NCBI GenBank assembly: GCA_963920665.1
Contig: OY987268.1
Location: forward strand, 8,558,501-8,622,500
DNA: 64,000 bases
Direction of reading: 5' to 3'
Source: Straminergon stramineum
Lineage: Eukaryota; Streptophyta; Bryopsida; Hypnales; Calliergonaceae
The translations under genes and the position numbers were made by a program. Positions 24,133 through 36,635 of this stretch are shown here, piece after piece (position 1 is the stretch's first letter; every line of letters starts with the position of its first letter). A model generated the notes under the pieces. That model saw only the letters and a list, made by a program, of their open reading frames with translations, was not told where the DNA came from and searched no databases.

Positions 24133-26149
24133 AAGGTTGGTCTTTGGAGCCGTGCATTGTCCAGCTTAGCTCGTGTGATGTCTTCGGATGCTTTACTTTC
24201 CAAAAAATCCAGAGAGATTCAATCCCTGCGGCTTAGATTTCAACAAAGTGAGTACCTTGGCCCATCCCTCAATTCCATCCACTGTGCATATTTTAGAGAC
24301 CTACTCTATTCCTTTGCTTTATTGAACTTCCTCTTGATTCAATTCCACTACTATTTGCAGAGTTAGATGTGAAGCCTACTTTGTTCCCATACAATGAGCT
24401 TCGGGTTGCCACACGAGATTTTCACAAAGATATGAAAGTAGGGGAAGAAGGCTTTGGAGTGGTGTATAAGGTACTGAACACCAGCATTCTGTATCCATTA
24501 CACAATGCAATTCTCATATGAATTTGCATGCAGTTTCAGATGGACTTAGTTATTGCACATGTTCAATTGATATACCGTGTGTGACCGCTGTTCCTGTGTA
24601 AATTAATTATAAGTTGAATGTTTTTCTCGCATGTCGGTTCCTCTGTGACCCGGGCCCGCGAAGCATCCTACATTACATGGCACCTATCAGTTTTAATTAT
24701 TTCTGTCATTAGAGTGTTCGAACTGGGGACCAACTCCGGTAACAGCAAGTTTCAATTAAATAGTAGATACTTAATACCATCTGCTAAGTGAGTTTATATT
24801 TCACAACATTACTAAGCGGACATTGGAATGCTGCAGGGTGTGTTGCCAAACGGAGATGTGGTGGCCGTGAAGTACTCGCGTGGTGTTTACGACAGAGATT
24901 ATTTCCGGAATGAAATTGTCCTCACTGGGCTGGAGCACGAAAACATAGTGACTCTGAAAGGATGTTGCCTTCACGACCAGCACTGTCTTTTGGTTTACGA
25001 ATATATGGAGAATTTGGATGTTGAACACATTCTACTTAATATGTAATTCTCCTCATTTGCTGTCTTCTGCAAGATGGTTTCATTCCAACTCCACGCCAAG
25101 TGTAATTGCGAACTAATTCCAAGTCCATATTTTTCCCTGCTGCCACAGACGAAGGACCGAGTAGGCAGATGCTGACTTGGGCTGTGCGGTTAAAGATTTG
25201 CTTGGGCGTGGCTCAAGGTTTGCATTACTTGCATGCGCTAGTGCATCCAAGAATCATCCATCGGGACATCACGGCGACGAATGTTCTTCTCGACAGAAAC
25301 TTTGACCCTAAAATTGGTGGTTTCTCCTTGGCTTTATTATTTCCAGATGAACAGAGTCATATTGAGCTCGATGTAGTGGCAGGAACAAGGTGAGTTACCC
25401 ACTCTTTTCCCTTTCCTTACGTGTAGTTAGCTAGACCGGTCTTCATTGCACGATCAAACAGTCGAGTTCTTTTAATACTGCTTCATTCCTGCATTAGGAG
25501 TTGTCGAAACCCAAGTCTTGGGCTCCGAAAAGTCAGGGACACTCGGGAGGGGATTCGTAAAAGCTCTCCCCGGAGGTGAAATTTTTGGGAAGAAATAGAT
25601 ATTCCGGGTAGTTGGCACCTGTATTTGGGGGGTTTAGGGTTTAGGGCTCCGGATGCAAATTTGATTGACATCCTCTGCACATACATCATGCCAATGTTTC
25701 GGAGTATATGCAGGACGTACTTGGATCCGGACTACTGTAGGACTGGGAAATTGAGCGACAAAGCGGATGTCTTCAGCTTCGGCGTCTTGTGTTTGGAGAT
25801 TATCAGTGGCCGACGCGTAGTTGACTTCACCATGCCTTCGGACCAAGACCACTTCCTGGAATGGGCGTGGCGACTGCACGAGGAAGACAGGCTTTTGGAA
25901 CTCGTCGACCTCACACTCCACTTAACGGATGTCGAAGTCCGAGACGTGCAACGAGTGATCAAACTGTGTCTCATGTGCGTACAGGACGAGCCGGAGAGGC
26001 GGCCGGGCATGGCTCGCATTGTGTCCATATTGCAAGGGGATACGGAATGGGATGGACAAGTGAAATGCCTGGGAGGCCAAGAAATCAGCCTTTTATCATT
26101 TGCATCTGGGTCGAGCCTTGGCAGCTTTTCAGATGGAGCTTCACCCTGA
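24133..26149 (+). pseudogene. Unit 2 RLK-type pseudokinase with destroyed splice donor
   Basis: The exons by homology are 24133-24247, 24361-24470, 24837-25038, 25149-25389 and 25714-26149. All are open and in phase. The third has lost its donor: where unit 1 has ACATG|GTATGT, this copy has ACTTA|ATATGT (25034-25044). Reading through meets a stop within two codons, and using the GT four bases on also shifts the frame. The domain keeps a good Gly-loop (GEEGFG) and VAVK, but has HRDITATN (Lys to Thr) and GGFS in place of DFG (Asp lost), so it would be a pseudokinase even if spliced. The APE-like motif is LDPDY. Confidence 0.65.
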
Positions 26150-28928
26150 AGCACGTGGGAGGGCCCCCCAAAGGGTCTTTGGATGACATTTAGCCCCTGT
26201 GGAAGATGGAGGAAAGCAATTTTTCTTCCAGTTTTGGGGAATTTTCTTGCAAGTAGTTGGTGTTGGAAATTCTCTCTTTTTGGTATTGTTGACTTTTTTA
26301 TGTAGTAAGATCTTTAATGCATTGATCAACATGTAGTGTATTCTGACAACTTTCTAGGAAATATGTGATTTCAATTTTGATAAATAAAAACAAAAAGTTT
26401 CAAGAATAATGAGTTCCTTGAAAGGATGCTCTTTGATTATAGAAGTGAACATCTAAATCCTATCCCCCATGAGGTATGTTTGTTTTTATGAAAAATGTTG
26501 TGACTTGGATAGTTTCACTACAATGCTCTATGAAATGCAAGTAAGATGGTTGTAAAGTCAAAGCACCTTTTTTCAACACTTGAAGCAATTTTGCATGGCT
26601 TGAGGTGCAATCATCAACACATGAGATCATTTTTAGCACGTTGGCAATTGAAAATCATGAATATTAGAAAATAAATTGATACTTTCTAGAAAATGTACAA
26701 ATGTGGTATGAATTTGTAAGTTCAAGTACATGCTAGTCCCCAAATCATGTTTTGTGTTCATGTATACAAGATGTACATTTTGGACTTCCTATAGCTGCAT
26801 GATATAGTTCGGGAATAGGTGTTTCTACCTTATGTGATGGGCCTTGTAAATCAAGTTTTATTATTCTACAAACACTACTTTCAATATTTTTTTGTATTGC
26901 AATTAATTCAACATAAGGAGTAATATATCATAGGATAGTCTCAGGTAAGCAACTTCCATATTATATGGCCCTGGTTATAATCACTTATAATGCCTTTTAG
27001 TCCAATCTCAAGGAATTTAATTTGTTTTAATGTTGAAAATTCTTATAGCCCTCTTAACAAGGAATCCAAAAATGTAATTATATACATGAAATGAATATTC
27101 TTTGAGGACAATAATAGCATTTAAAAACTAATTATATGAGTTTTTTTAATACATGTATCATGGGACAAGCTCCCCAACTTTTTGGACTTTTAAATAAAAA
27201 TTTAAGATTTTTTTATTATAAATAAAACACTATGAATGAATTTTAATTTTAATTGGAGGGAACTTCTTGTACAAATTTTTGAAAATTAATATGCATAAGT
27301 GCTTAAATTCTTCATATATATTGTGAATTTCTCTAATATGTATATAACCCAACATTTTATACATTTAATTTTTAAAAATTAGGTCTTCACCTAATTTTTT
27401 GGTGTTTTTAATTTGATATAATTTTTACAAAAGCCATCCTCTAAGCCATTTTAATGCCAACAACCCTTGCGTATAATACAAGAGTTGCGTATCCAGGAGG
27501 ATAGTAGGCCTCAAGGAAGGTCATTCCATACTTGTTAGGGCCTTGCTCCCTTTTCCTATATAAACCCCTATTTAGAACATCAATTCATTTGTTCTAACAA
27601 TTGGTTGGCCTTCAATTGGCAACTAGAGTAAGCATGACTTGGTTTATTGTCTATGACCATTATTGTCTAGTGTTTAGATTGAGTATCCATCATGAATGCT
27701 TCTACTACTTCCAAGAATCACAATCCACATTGGTCAAAATGCTCTAAGTGGCACATAGAATCCTTTTCCTAAATGTATAAATAGAAAAAGAGTACAATAC
27801 ATTCTTTGTGAGGTATTGATGAAATGGTCATACCCCACTTTGACCTCATGTAGACTCAAACTCATAACAAGTATTGACATGTTAATTTGAAGAGTGCATT
27901 ACCATCTACCAATGAAAAACACTTGGTGGAGGAAGGTATCGAAAGGTATGCATTATCCATAAACATCATGACCCCTTCTCTACATTTATGCAAATGTAGA
28001 TAGGGTATGCAATTGGGAAGGGAACATTATGGGTGTACTTACCTTAACATTGATTAGTCAATTACTATTCATTCTTGTTGTAAAATATGATGATGTGATA
28101 ACAAAAGTTCCACTCAATCCTCATCATGTATTGAAATTTTGAATGACATACTACACACTTGAGCTACCCAAAGGTAAGAATTTCAAGCTAGGGTGTTGGT
28201 TGGATAGATCTTCATGCTACAATCAAGAAACTGAAATCACTCAACACTTCTTCATGAGGAGGTGTCATAGTTCAATACTTGAAGAATTCACAAAGAGAGA
28301 AAAACTCTAGACTTTTTGGATTCTAACTCTACCCAAAGGTAAGAGTCTTGAGGATTGGATCCCCAAATCCAAAGCAGGAGTTTCGGGAGCTAGGGGGTCT
28401 GACTCCTGCTGGGCTCGAGTAGGGACGAAGCATAGAATTTGGGAGCTCAAATTGCAAATTAAATCTAACAACCCTATTTGAGATTCCACGATGCGAGATC
28501 GATCGACATGGTCCTCAAATTGAACATTACTCCCTCCGACCCAAAATTCGTGTCTACAGTTACTTCATTAATTTTGTAGTAGGATCTGCGATATTAACCG
28601 AAGAGACTATGAAATCACTATGAGCTGTTTTGGTTTCTGATTAATTTTATTTCGATTGTGCCCGATATGACATTTGCTATGCGAAATAAACAGAAACAAA
28701 AACAGTGAGCTGAAAGGCGCATACAAAAGCTCACACAATACAGGGTGTAAGTGGTTTTCATCATTTACGGCAACAGAAATAAAGACAGGAATCAGGACTT
28801 CAAGGACTAGAGGTCAAACGGTCCCAGTAAATTGGCAAAGGAATATATATTTTACAAGCTGTGATTCATTGTACAAGAAGAAGCTAAATTACGAAAGAAT
28901 GGGTAAGAGACCAACTTAACCTATTTAA
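26150..28928. other. Spacer of unit 2
   Basis: This runs from the 3' flank of the kinase to the convergent gene. It matches unit 1 (8777-9930, 10670-11140, 12000-12300 and 13340-13560) without those insertions, and so serves as an empty-site reference. 26930-27480 is AT-rich sequence not seen in unit 1. No gene or RNA is recognised. Confidence 0.55.
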
Positions 28929-30182
28929 TCAATCATCATCCGACATATGCGGAGCAGCTCCACAACCAGGGTCGAAGGCGTCTGCGACTCCACAGCAATG
29001 CCAATACTGCAAAATTTCACCACCACCAATTGTCTCCATTGTGCCGCCTGTGTACACGCTCTCAAACTTCCTCTTCGTCTCTCCTGCCACCACAACTACC
29101 TCAAAAACAAGGACACCTTCACAAATTTCAAAAACAAAATTTCCCCTAAACTCAAAGTATAAACTCAAAGTAAATATGAGAAGAATCAATTATCACATGG
29201 ACAATCGTTTCATGGTCTTAAAGTGACCAATTCAATCAATCATGTTGTAAAAAATATAATCCAAACAAGGATAGATTTTATACTACAAATCAGTGAAGAG
29301 CATTGTTTCCGTTGATCCAAAATTGAACAAAAGAGTCTCCATATGACCTACTTAACCCAGTAAGGACACCAAGGACTAAAAGTGTCAGATAAATGACTTT
29401 TAAGGAAACTGTAGAAACAAAGAATGCACCCTTTCATTCAAGAATTTGATCATTTTTGGCTAACTACCTTGGTGATATGACCACAATCTTCTAAGGTTAA
29501 GAGTGCCAACAATCATGACCAATTCTGGGATGTAAAGTTTTAAGTGACAAGTGAAAAGGTTTTGATTGATCATACGGTGACAATTAGTACTTCAGGCAGG
29601 GTCGAACATCAGTGAAGAACAGTGCATGTATTGGTCAGAGAGGGAACAAAAATTGAGCAGAAGAGAATCCCCATACAACCCACTCAAAACTCCTCAAATA
29701 AACAAGTAATCCATTGGGATTTCGGCACGATTCGCAACCCTGAACCCTATACCAGATACGAACCCGAACTGACCTCCGAAGCGCGCAGTATGGAATCGAC
29801 AAGCGCGCGCATGATTCTTCCCCGGATTTTACATTTGCTTACAATTGCGGCATGTGGGAAGCTGCACTCTCCCTTCCGCAGCTTCTCCCCCTCCGCTTGC
29901 TGCTGTTGCTGCTTGTGTCCTACTGACAGCCCCTACACCACAAACAGCAAAGGCAGCTCCGTGTTACAATAGAACAATCTTAGATATCCCCAGTCGTATG
30001 AATTCCATCTCCTTCGTGGTTGGTTCCAACTCTCAGGGTGCGGAATTTTGACCTTGTTGTGAAGTCAGCTTGGGGGTGAAATGTCTGTGCGGTTGCAATA
30101 CGGGATTTGAATGGGAAACGATTGCAAGTTGTGCATGATGCTACAATGGAAGTGACGAAGTGCAAGCAGTGGTGGTCTCCAT
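28929..30182 (-). pseudogene. Unit 2 copy of Cys/His-rich plastid protein, two nonsense codons
   Basis: The exons by homology with unit 4 are 30182-30053, 29932-29774 and 29083-28929 (130, 159 and 155 nt, identical lengths to unit 4), with all GT-AG sites kept. Two stops break it. The Gln of SLPLQHH is TAG in exon 1, and the Tyr of KQMYNP is TAA (29829-29831) in exon 2. The last exon is intact, with YWHCCG, DPGC and PH. The gene was recently alive and is now disabled. Confidence 0.75.
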
Positions 30183-30403
30183 GGTTTCGCCATCTTTGAA
30201 GATCTGGCGAGAAGCAAACGTGGTTGAAGGAACGCAGACAAACAATCTCCGAGAATGCAAATTTCGCAGAAAGGGAGGATGGAATTCAAATACGAACAAC
30301 TCTCGGAGGAATGTTGGATAATATACTCACACTTGTAGAATGAGGCTGTTCAAATGAGATGGTGCATGACTGAAGTAAGGTAAGGTGCCCGGTGACCCCT
30401 TCT

Positions 30404-31183
30404 TTAACCCCAAGGGCCCAAGTCTTTCCAAGTGTGTTTTACCTGTGAAAAAAGAGCATGGGCTTCTAGTTATCCCCAATGATGCAAATTTTTTTTTCTT
30501 TTTTAAACATAACCATACCAATGTTTAAAGATCTTGCTTAATAGTCTAATTACTAATTTTGAGTGTGAAATTGCATAAGAGTTGTGAGATTATAACAAGA
30601 GAAATGTATGTGTCCTATTTTTAGTATGTTGCCCCTCCCCACAATGTTTGAAAACTTTGCATACTAGAGTTTTTTGGGATTGGAGGTGATTGACATGAAC
30701 AACCACATATTGTGTTAGCACACTAAAATGCACTTTCAAGTTCAAATGAAGGGCTATCAAACTCATTACACAATCCGCCTTGCAATTGTTGAAATGCAAT
30801 TTTCTTTAATAAGTAGAAATCAGAAAGAACTCCACATCAATATTTGCATGTTTAAATTTTGTAACAATGAAAATCACAAGAACACTTTATTCTTTCCATT
30901 GGGACCAACTTCAAAGCAAATGGATAAGTACAAGTTTTTTAGATCTCAAATCAAGTGAAATTTGCAAGCTTTATTGTTCTACTAATCATACTAATATGCC
31001 TTTGAGGACTTCTCAAAAATCAAGTATTTATTTTTTTTAGTGAATAAAAAACTTCCAATAGTGAACCTTTGGTATTGTTCATAAAAAAAATTGAAGATGG
31101 TCAAAGGAATTTAACTCACCACACCAAAATGAGTCTAAAATTTTGGATCAAAATGTATGGTCAATTAGGCAATTAGGATTTAA
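30404..31183. mobile_element. TTAA-bounded element, unit 2 copy
   Basis: It starts TTAACCCC (30404) and ends GGATTTAA (31183). The interior is shared with 12326-13324 (unit 1), 43807-44587 (unit 3) and 1110-1797. In unit 4 the flanking sequences are nearly adjacent (about 61170-61200, CTTTCATAAACCGACCCC), consistent with an empty site. No coding region is seen. Confidence 0.6.
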
Positions 31184-32627
31184 ACTAGCCTCTAGAGATT
31201 CTTGAGAATCTATAGCCTCTATTCATGAGAGTCTAGGGTTTGTTTTAGAGAAATATATGTTTTTTACACTTTGAAAATTCATAGTTTATGTTTTCATATT
31301 CAATAAATGCATGTTAAAAAGAGAATCAAGATTCATTTTTTGACTTTCAAGAAGATCCAATAAAAAATTAGGCAATTTCATTATGAAAATAATTGCTTGA
31401 CAATTGTTTATTCAAATGCATTTGGGTGTAATTATCTTAAAACAAATTAAAGTAGAGGCACCTAATCCCAATAGTATAAACAAGAGAGCTTATCTCCCAA
31501 TACCACAAACTAAGATTGAATTTTTTCTTACAAGTAGGAAAATGTAATTAAAGATGGTCTAAAAAGAAAAAATGAATTTTCAAAGTACCAAGAGAAAGAT
31601 ATGAATTATCAAAGTGTGAATCCAATGAACACTCCAAACGACTTTCTTCTTTCATGTACTTGACTCATAATAAAAGATTGGTTTATTTTGCACAATTATG
31701 AATGGTTGGCTTCCATGTATGAGGAATTTTGTTAAAATGGTGCCATTACGCAACTTTGGCACTTTCACGGTTTAGATTGTTTAGTCTAGATCTATACATG
31801 TCTTAGATGGCATTCTTATGGTTTAGATTGTGCAGTCTGAAAATGATTTGTGGAACATGCCATTTTAATAAAATTCCCTACATCTCAAAAAAACTCATTT
31901 AACCCGGTAAGGTTGTTGAGGTCAAGAATTGTTCAATGGATAATGGCTTCAAACACAAAAACTATAGAAATAAAAAATGCACCTGTATGATTATTTTTAG
32001 TTCCTACCTTGGCGGTAGAGCTTCGTCACTTTCCAAGGTAAATGAATGATTTTACCTAGTTCTAATTCACTTCCATGATCCACCATCTCAATCTTCACCA
32101 CAAGCAATAAGTTTCATTATGTACACATAAGTTCAACTAAATTCTATCCCTATTATCAAGGTTGCATAGTTAACTAAGTCTCACCTCTATTACCAAGGTC
32201 ATCAAGTAGAACAATTGGTAGAATTCTAGCTTCATTTCATTCTAGAAAAATAGACCCCTATCACTAAGGTTGAAAGGTTGTTGACTAAAAATAATAAAAA
32301 TCTTCAACAAATTTGTGCATACTTTATTTCTATAGTTCCCTAAAAGTTATTCATTGGACATTTTTAAGTTCATTGATATACATAAATAGTGTCAAATTAG
32401 ATTACGGGTTATATTTTACTTTTGGACCAATGAAATAATACATTTCAAAAAAATGAACAATTGTGTTTGTAATTTTTTTTAAATCAAGACTTGAAAAACA
32501 TTAAAGTGTCATGTTGGAAGCGCCTTCCAAAGGAATAAAAACCACTCACTAAAAGCTTGTGACATTTCAGAAATTATTTCACTTTCCTTTGTACACATGA
32601 TAATTTAAAAAACATTAATTTTACCCC
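31184..32627. other. AT-rich spacer, no gene seen
   Basis: This segment corresponds to 44592-45835 in unit 3, and its first part to 61190-61310 in unit 4. No conserved reading frame, RNA structure or terminal repeat stands out. Confidence 0.5.
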
Positions 32628-33214
32628 TTAATTCCTAAACACCGAGAGTCTTCTCCAAAATTGATGATTTGAAAAATATCATTATAAAGTGTTGTATGGA
32701 AGAATATTTTAGAACTTATATATTATAAAAGTTGTAGATTTTGAGTTGTAGATTCTATCCATACAGTTAGATTCACCAATGCTATCACCAATATCTTTTT
32801 CATAAATCTTGAAAAAGAAAATTTCAGAATTCCTTCTAAATTTGATAACAAGAAAAATTTTATAAAAAATTTTAGTATAATTTGTAGGAGTGGTTTTGAA
32901 ATGAGGTTCACTTGATGGACATGGTGATTTTTTGAAATTTTTGTGTTCTTCAAATCTATGATCTCATTTTTGCCAATTTTGAACTAGAGTCGATGCAATT
33001 TTGGTTTGGTTATCCATTTGACATACTTGCACATTTGAAATTTAGAAAAATATGTATTCTAGTAACACCAAATCCAACTATTAGATAGGACAACAACTTG
33101 ATGAAATATCTCTAGAAATTAAGATAACTTTCATCGAAGCAGTATTGAGTATGAAACTTGAGTTTCAATTTGTTCGTTGTCCAAAAAGTGGAAGTTGGAG
33201 CATTTAGGAGTTAA
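32628..33214. mobile_element. TTAA-bounded element with CTCCTAAA-type ends
   Basis: TTAA at 32628-32631 and 33211-33214 enclose a 579-bp element whose ends are TTCCTAAA and, reverse-complemented, CTCCTAAA. The interior recurs at 540-1110 and, inverted, at 18690-19220. No empty site can be read clearly here, so the boundary is less sure than for the other TTAA elements. Confidence 0.5.
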
Positions 33215-33299
33215 TCAACATTCATATTCTCCTTTAGTCAATCTTCATTAAGAGTACTTTTCTATATCAAACACACTTTTCAAATATCAAGATTATCAC

Positions 33300-33995
33300 C
33301 CATTTCTGACCATTTAAACAATTTAGCCTATCTATAATGTAGAGAAGGTTGAGGATTTTTTTTTCCCATTCACAAATATGGATTTCAAAAGGATTTCATA
33401 ATTTTTTACATTTTTTTTTTAAAAAAAAAAATTATCATGAATTTTTTTTTTGTAAATATTTTTTTTATCCCATTTTTGATATGTAGGCAAATCTATCTTC
33501 AACCATAGGTTGGTTAGAAAACCGATGTAAGTGACCATTGTGGCTTTCAATGTGCATGTTTTGGTCATTGTATGCTTTCAATGTAAGTTAAATGAGATCA
33601 CCCATTTCCAACTAGCCTCCTACTCTTGCAACTTAGGTTGTTGAATTTCCGATCAACTATGGTGTAGGTGACAACTCATGTAAAGTAGGAATAGTAGAAG
33701 CAATGAAATGTTTGGGAGGTAAACATTGAAAGCGTACAATGATCACAACATGTACATTGAAATCCACAATGATCACTTACATTGGTTTTCTAACAATCCT
33801 ATAGTTGGAAATAGGTTTGCCTACATATCGAGAATGGGGCAAACAAGAATCTTCATGAAAAAAAATTCATGGTAATTTTGTTTTTGAGGAAAAAAATGTA
33901 AAAAATTATGAAATCCTTTTGAAATCTATTTCTTTACATGGAAAACAATTTCCTCAACCTTCCCCATCCCACAAATAGGATGAATTGCTTAACCC
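33300..33995. repeat. Long imperfect inverted repeat (fold-back element)
   Basis: Two arms of about 280-300 bp (left about 33310-33600, right about 33715-33993) are reverse complements, separated by about 110 bp. For example TTTCAATGTGCATG at 33549 pairs with CATGTACATTGAAA at 33749 with one mismatch, and AACCTTCC near 33957 pairs with GAAGGTT near 33346. It has no open reading frame. A transcript would fold into a long hairpin. Confidence 0.8.
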
Positions 33996-34616
33996 ATAAA
34001 CGTTGACATGGACATTAAGTGTCCAATGGATGATAAAGAATCTCTCTATGTAGGACAGAACAACTATTCATCCTTAGAATTTTGTGCGAAAGGGGAGATC
34101 TTCTACAATACTTTGACCTCTAATGAGTATTTTTTATTTTTTTAAAGTAGATGATGATGTCACACGGTTTCAAAAGGGTTGATTTTCATGGTCACCAGTC
34201 CATCTTCTAAGGGATCAAGTGGTTGGAAATGGGTGATCTTCCTTATCCCAGAAAGGACGCCGCGGATGTTTAGTGTCCAATGAATGACAAGGCATTTTCC
34301 TGGGTAGGACAGAAATTCAACTATTCATCCTTGGAATTAGTGGTGGGAAGTGGAGATCTTCTACAGTACTTTGACTTCAAATGAGTTCTTTTGATTTTTT
34401 TAATATCAATTATTCCCACGGTTTCAGAAATGATGATTTCCAAATGGACCCCCGCGTCCTTCCAGAGTTATACATCTCCCAGACATTTCTCTTGGTTCTC
34501 CTGATCCTGGTCCTGGTCTACATGAGCTGTCACCTATAGCAGAGCTGATCGGAAATTCAGCAGCCTAACCTGCGACAATGGGAGGCTGGTCGGAAATGGG
34601 TGATCTCTTTTTAATT
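33996..34616. other. Spacer with relics of a short TTAA element
   Basis: 33990-34240 and 34250-34460 are two degenerate direct copies of the 221-bp element at 41058-41278, sharing GTCCAATG, then GACAGAA, then TTCATCCT, then GGAGATCTT. No gene is seen. It ends where the unit 3 5' module begins. Confidence 0.5.
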
Positions 34617-35806
34617 GAAAGGAACGTTTTACACGACACTCAATGACGCTCAAGTAACACGTCAACTCAACCCGGCAAAAAACGGACCTGCCGACAGAAT
34701 GCTCTTGGTGAGTTTCGGGGAAAGGAGTACTAAGCAAGCGATGGAGCGTCCACATCTGGCGCCTTCATGGTTGCCCTCGCTTGTACCAGTTTGTTGCTTG
34801 CAGCTCTGCTCATTTGTGTAGCAGAGAGATATGCTGGCACCCGCAGCAAGGAATTCCGACAGCGCGCGTTTCATTTGAGCACGTGCGACGCTTGAATTTG
34901 ATCAGCTTTTTTTTTTTTCCTGCTCTTGTGAGTGTCGTTTAGGTTTAGGCGATCTAGAACTTGATGATTGAGTGGAAATTCGTGTTGCAGTTACTCACAA
35001 CGACTTCTCGACTTCCAATTAGTTACGGCTTGCCGCATCCAGGGGTTTCCAAATTATCTACCTCGGGCTTCGCTGTGGATCCCGACAGGTATGCTGCTTT
35101 CGGGTCTTTGCACGAAATTCGTCATCCGGATTTCATGGTGTGCTTGCGCCGCTCTCCGTCTCTTCAGTTCCTCCATGCTGTTATGTCTTTCTGTTGCGAA
35201 AGTCGGTTAGGAGTCTCGTAGCATCAATTCAGTAATTCGTTGAACACCTGAGCACGGCAAAGTCCGTATTCTGAATGACTTGTAATATAACCCTAGCTGT
35301 ACATATCAGGACGAGCAGAGAGAATCTTCTGGCATTAGATCGTCTAATTGCATGATCGTATCGTATGTCGGAGGGGTTAATAGTCTGCACTTCCACTAGA
35401 CTGGTTCGTCCTAGTAGTGAGTGGGGATTAGCTTCACATTACAAACTAATGTCGCCATTTTTGTTTGTTTTCGTGAAAATTGGTACTGAACAGTAATAAT
35501 TCCACCTGCACTAATTCAAAATAGAGTGAGTTTGGTAAATTAGAGTCACACGCACGATTAGGACGAATCAGTGTATCAGTGCAGATTAGGACAATCCGTC
35601 ACTGCTTCACGTGTGAGTTATGAGCAGCGCTGACCGATCGGAGCATGTATAGAGCTGTGAAGGGTTCAATTTCGGTTTCAAGACATCTACTGAGCTCAAG
35701 TTCTTGTCATGGTGTATGAATTTCTTTCACAACTTCCATGTGGGAATTTGTAGTCCAATACAAGTGACAGCAGCTAAGTCCATTTCCATTTCAGAGATGA
35801 GTGGTC

Positions 35807-36037
35807 ATTAGAAGGGATTTAGCTAGTCTGGAAGACCGTGAGGTGCCATGAGTTCTCAGACTGTGGGAACTCAGCATCAGCAGCTCGCTGATGTGGTTAG
35901 GCGACAGCCACGTCGGATAATAATAAGTAAATTTTTTCTTTTTTTAATATTATTATTTAAAATTTTTAATTTAAAAATTCTGGCCAGCTCTGGCTGGTCT
36001 GGAACGGGCTTTCGAGGGTTGCGGAATCTCTTCTAAT
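35807..36037. mobile_element. Inverted-repeat insertion in unit 3 5' module
   Basis: The ends are ATTAGAAGGGATT and AATCTCTTCTAAT (complementary except one base) around an insert absent from units 1, 2 and 4, which read GTGGTCATAGA at the site. The target duplication is not clear. No coding sequence is present. Confidence 0.65.
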
Positions 36038-36142
36038 GCATGGACTTACAGCCGAGTCATGCCTTCCAGCTTCCAGCGTCTAATGGATCAGTTGCTGTTG
36101 GTTCGAGGGGTCAGTACAGGAGATGTTTGTATCGTCTAGGTT

Positions 36143-36278
36143 ACATCTTCCATCGTCTACTTTGCTCCTAATTCTTCAGATATTTACACAAGACTCACTG
36201 ACATGTTCACACATCTTCCATCGTCTACTTTGCTCCTAATCCTTCAGACATTTACACAAGACTCACTGACATGTTCAC
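36143..36278 (+). repeat. 68-bp tandem duplication
   Basis: Two adjacent copies (36143-36210 and 36211-36278) begin ACATCTTCCATCGTC and end GACATGTTCAC, with three or so differences. The other units have a single copy. The second copy directly abuts the MITE at 36281. Confidence 0.9.
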
Positions 36279-36470
36279 TACAGTGAATAGGGGTATTAAG
36301 GGGACCAAAAAATTAAAGGGACTAATTGTAGAAAACTATAGATGTTTGAAACATGATGTACATCCCCCAAAGAGTTCAATAACTTTTGATGTACGATAAA
36401 GGTAGATATTTATTTAGTGTGGAATGTCGATTAATTAGTATGGGTCCCCTTAATACCCCTATTCAGTGTA
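36279..36470. mobile_element. Tc1/mariner-type MITE with TA target duplication
   Basis: The element is 36281-36468 (188 bp). Its ends, CAGTGAATAGGGGTATTAAG and the complement of CTTAATACCCCTATTCAGTG, match at all but one position. TA flanks both sides, and the other units have the unoccupied sequence GTTCACTAATTAT or GTTCACTACTTAT. TA duplication with such ends fits Tc1/mariner (Stowaway-like). It contains no transposase. Confidence 0.85.
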
Positions 36471-36635
36471 GTTATGCTGTGTGATTTGCGGTGAAGATGC
36501 CATGTCGGGAGTTGAATGATAGTGCACTGCATGCAGACCACGGATGCAGGTTCAAATGATGGAGACGAAGCCGGGGATTTGAGGGTACGACTTCTGAATA
36601 ATTGCTCCCTTGAATTGCTCACCATCTGACGATCA

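Larger units (their letters stand above)
34617..36635 (+). promoter_or_regulatory. Conserved 5' module of kinase unit 3, with three insertions
   Basis: Homologous to 2233-4044 but more diverged. The hydrophobic frame seen in the other units is shifted by extra bases near 34720. It has been changed by an inverted-repeat insertion (35807-36037), a 68-bp tandem duplication and a Tc1/mariner-type MITE. All lie within 850 bp of the start codon, so expression of this copy may differ. Confidence 0.5.
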
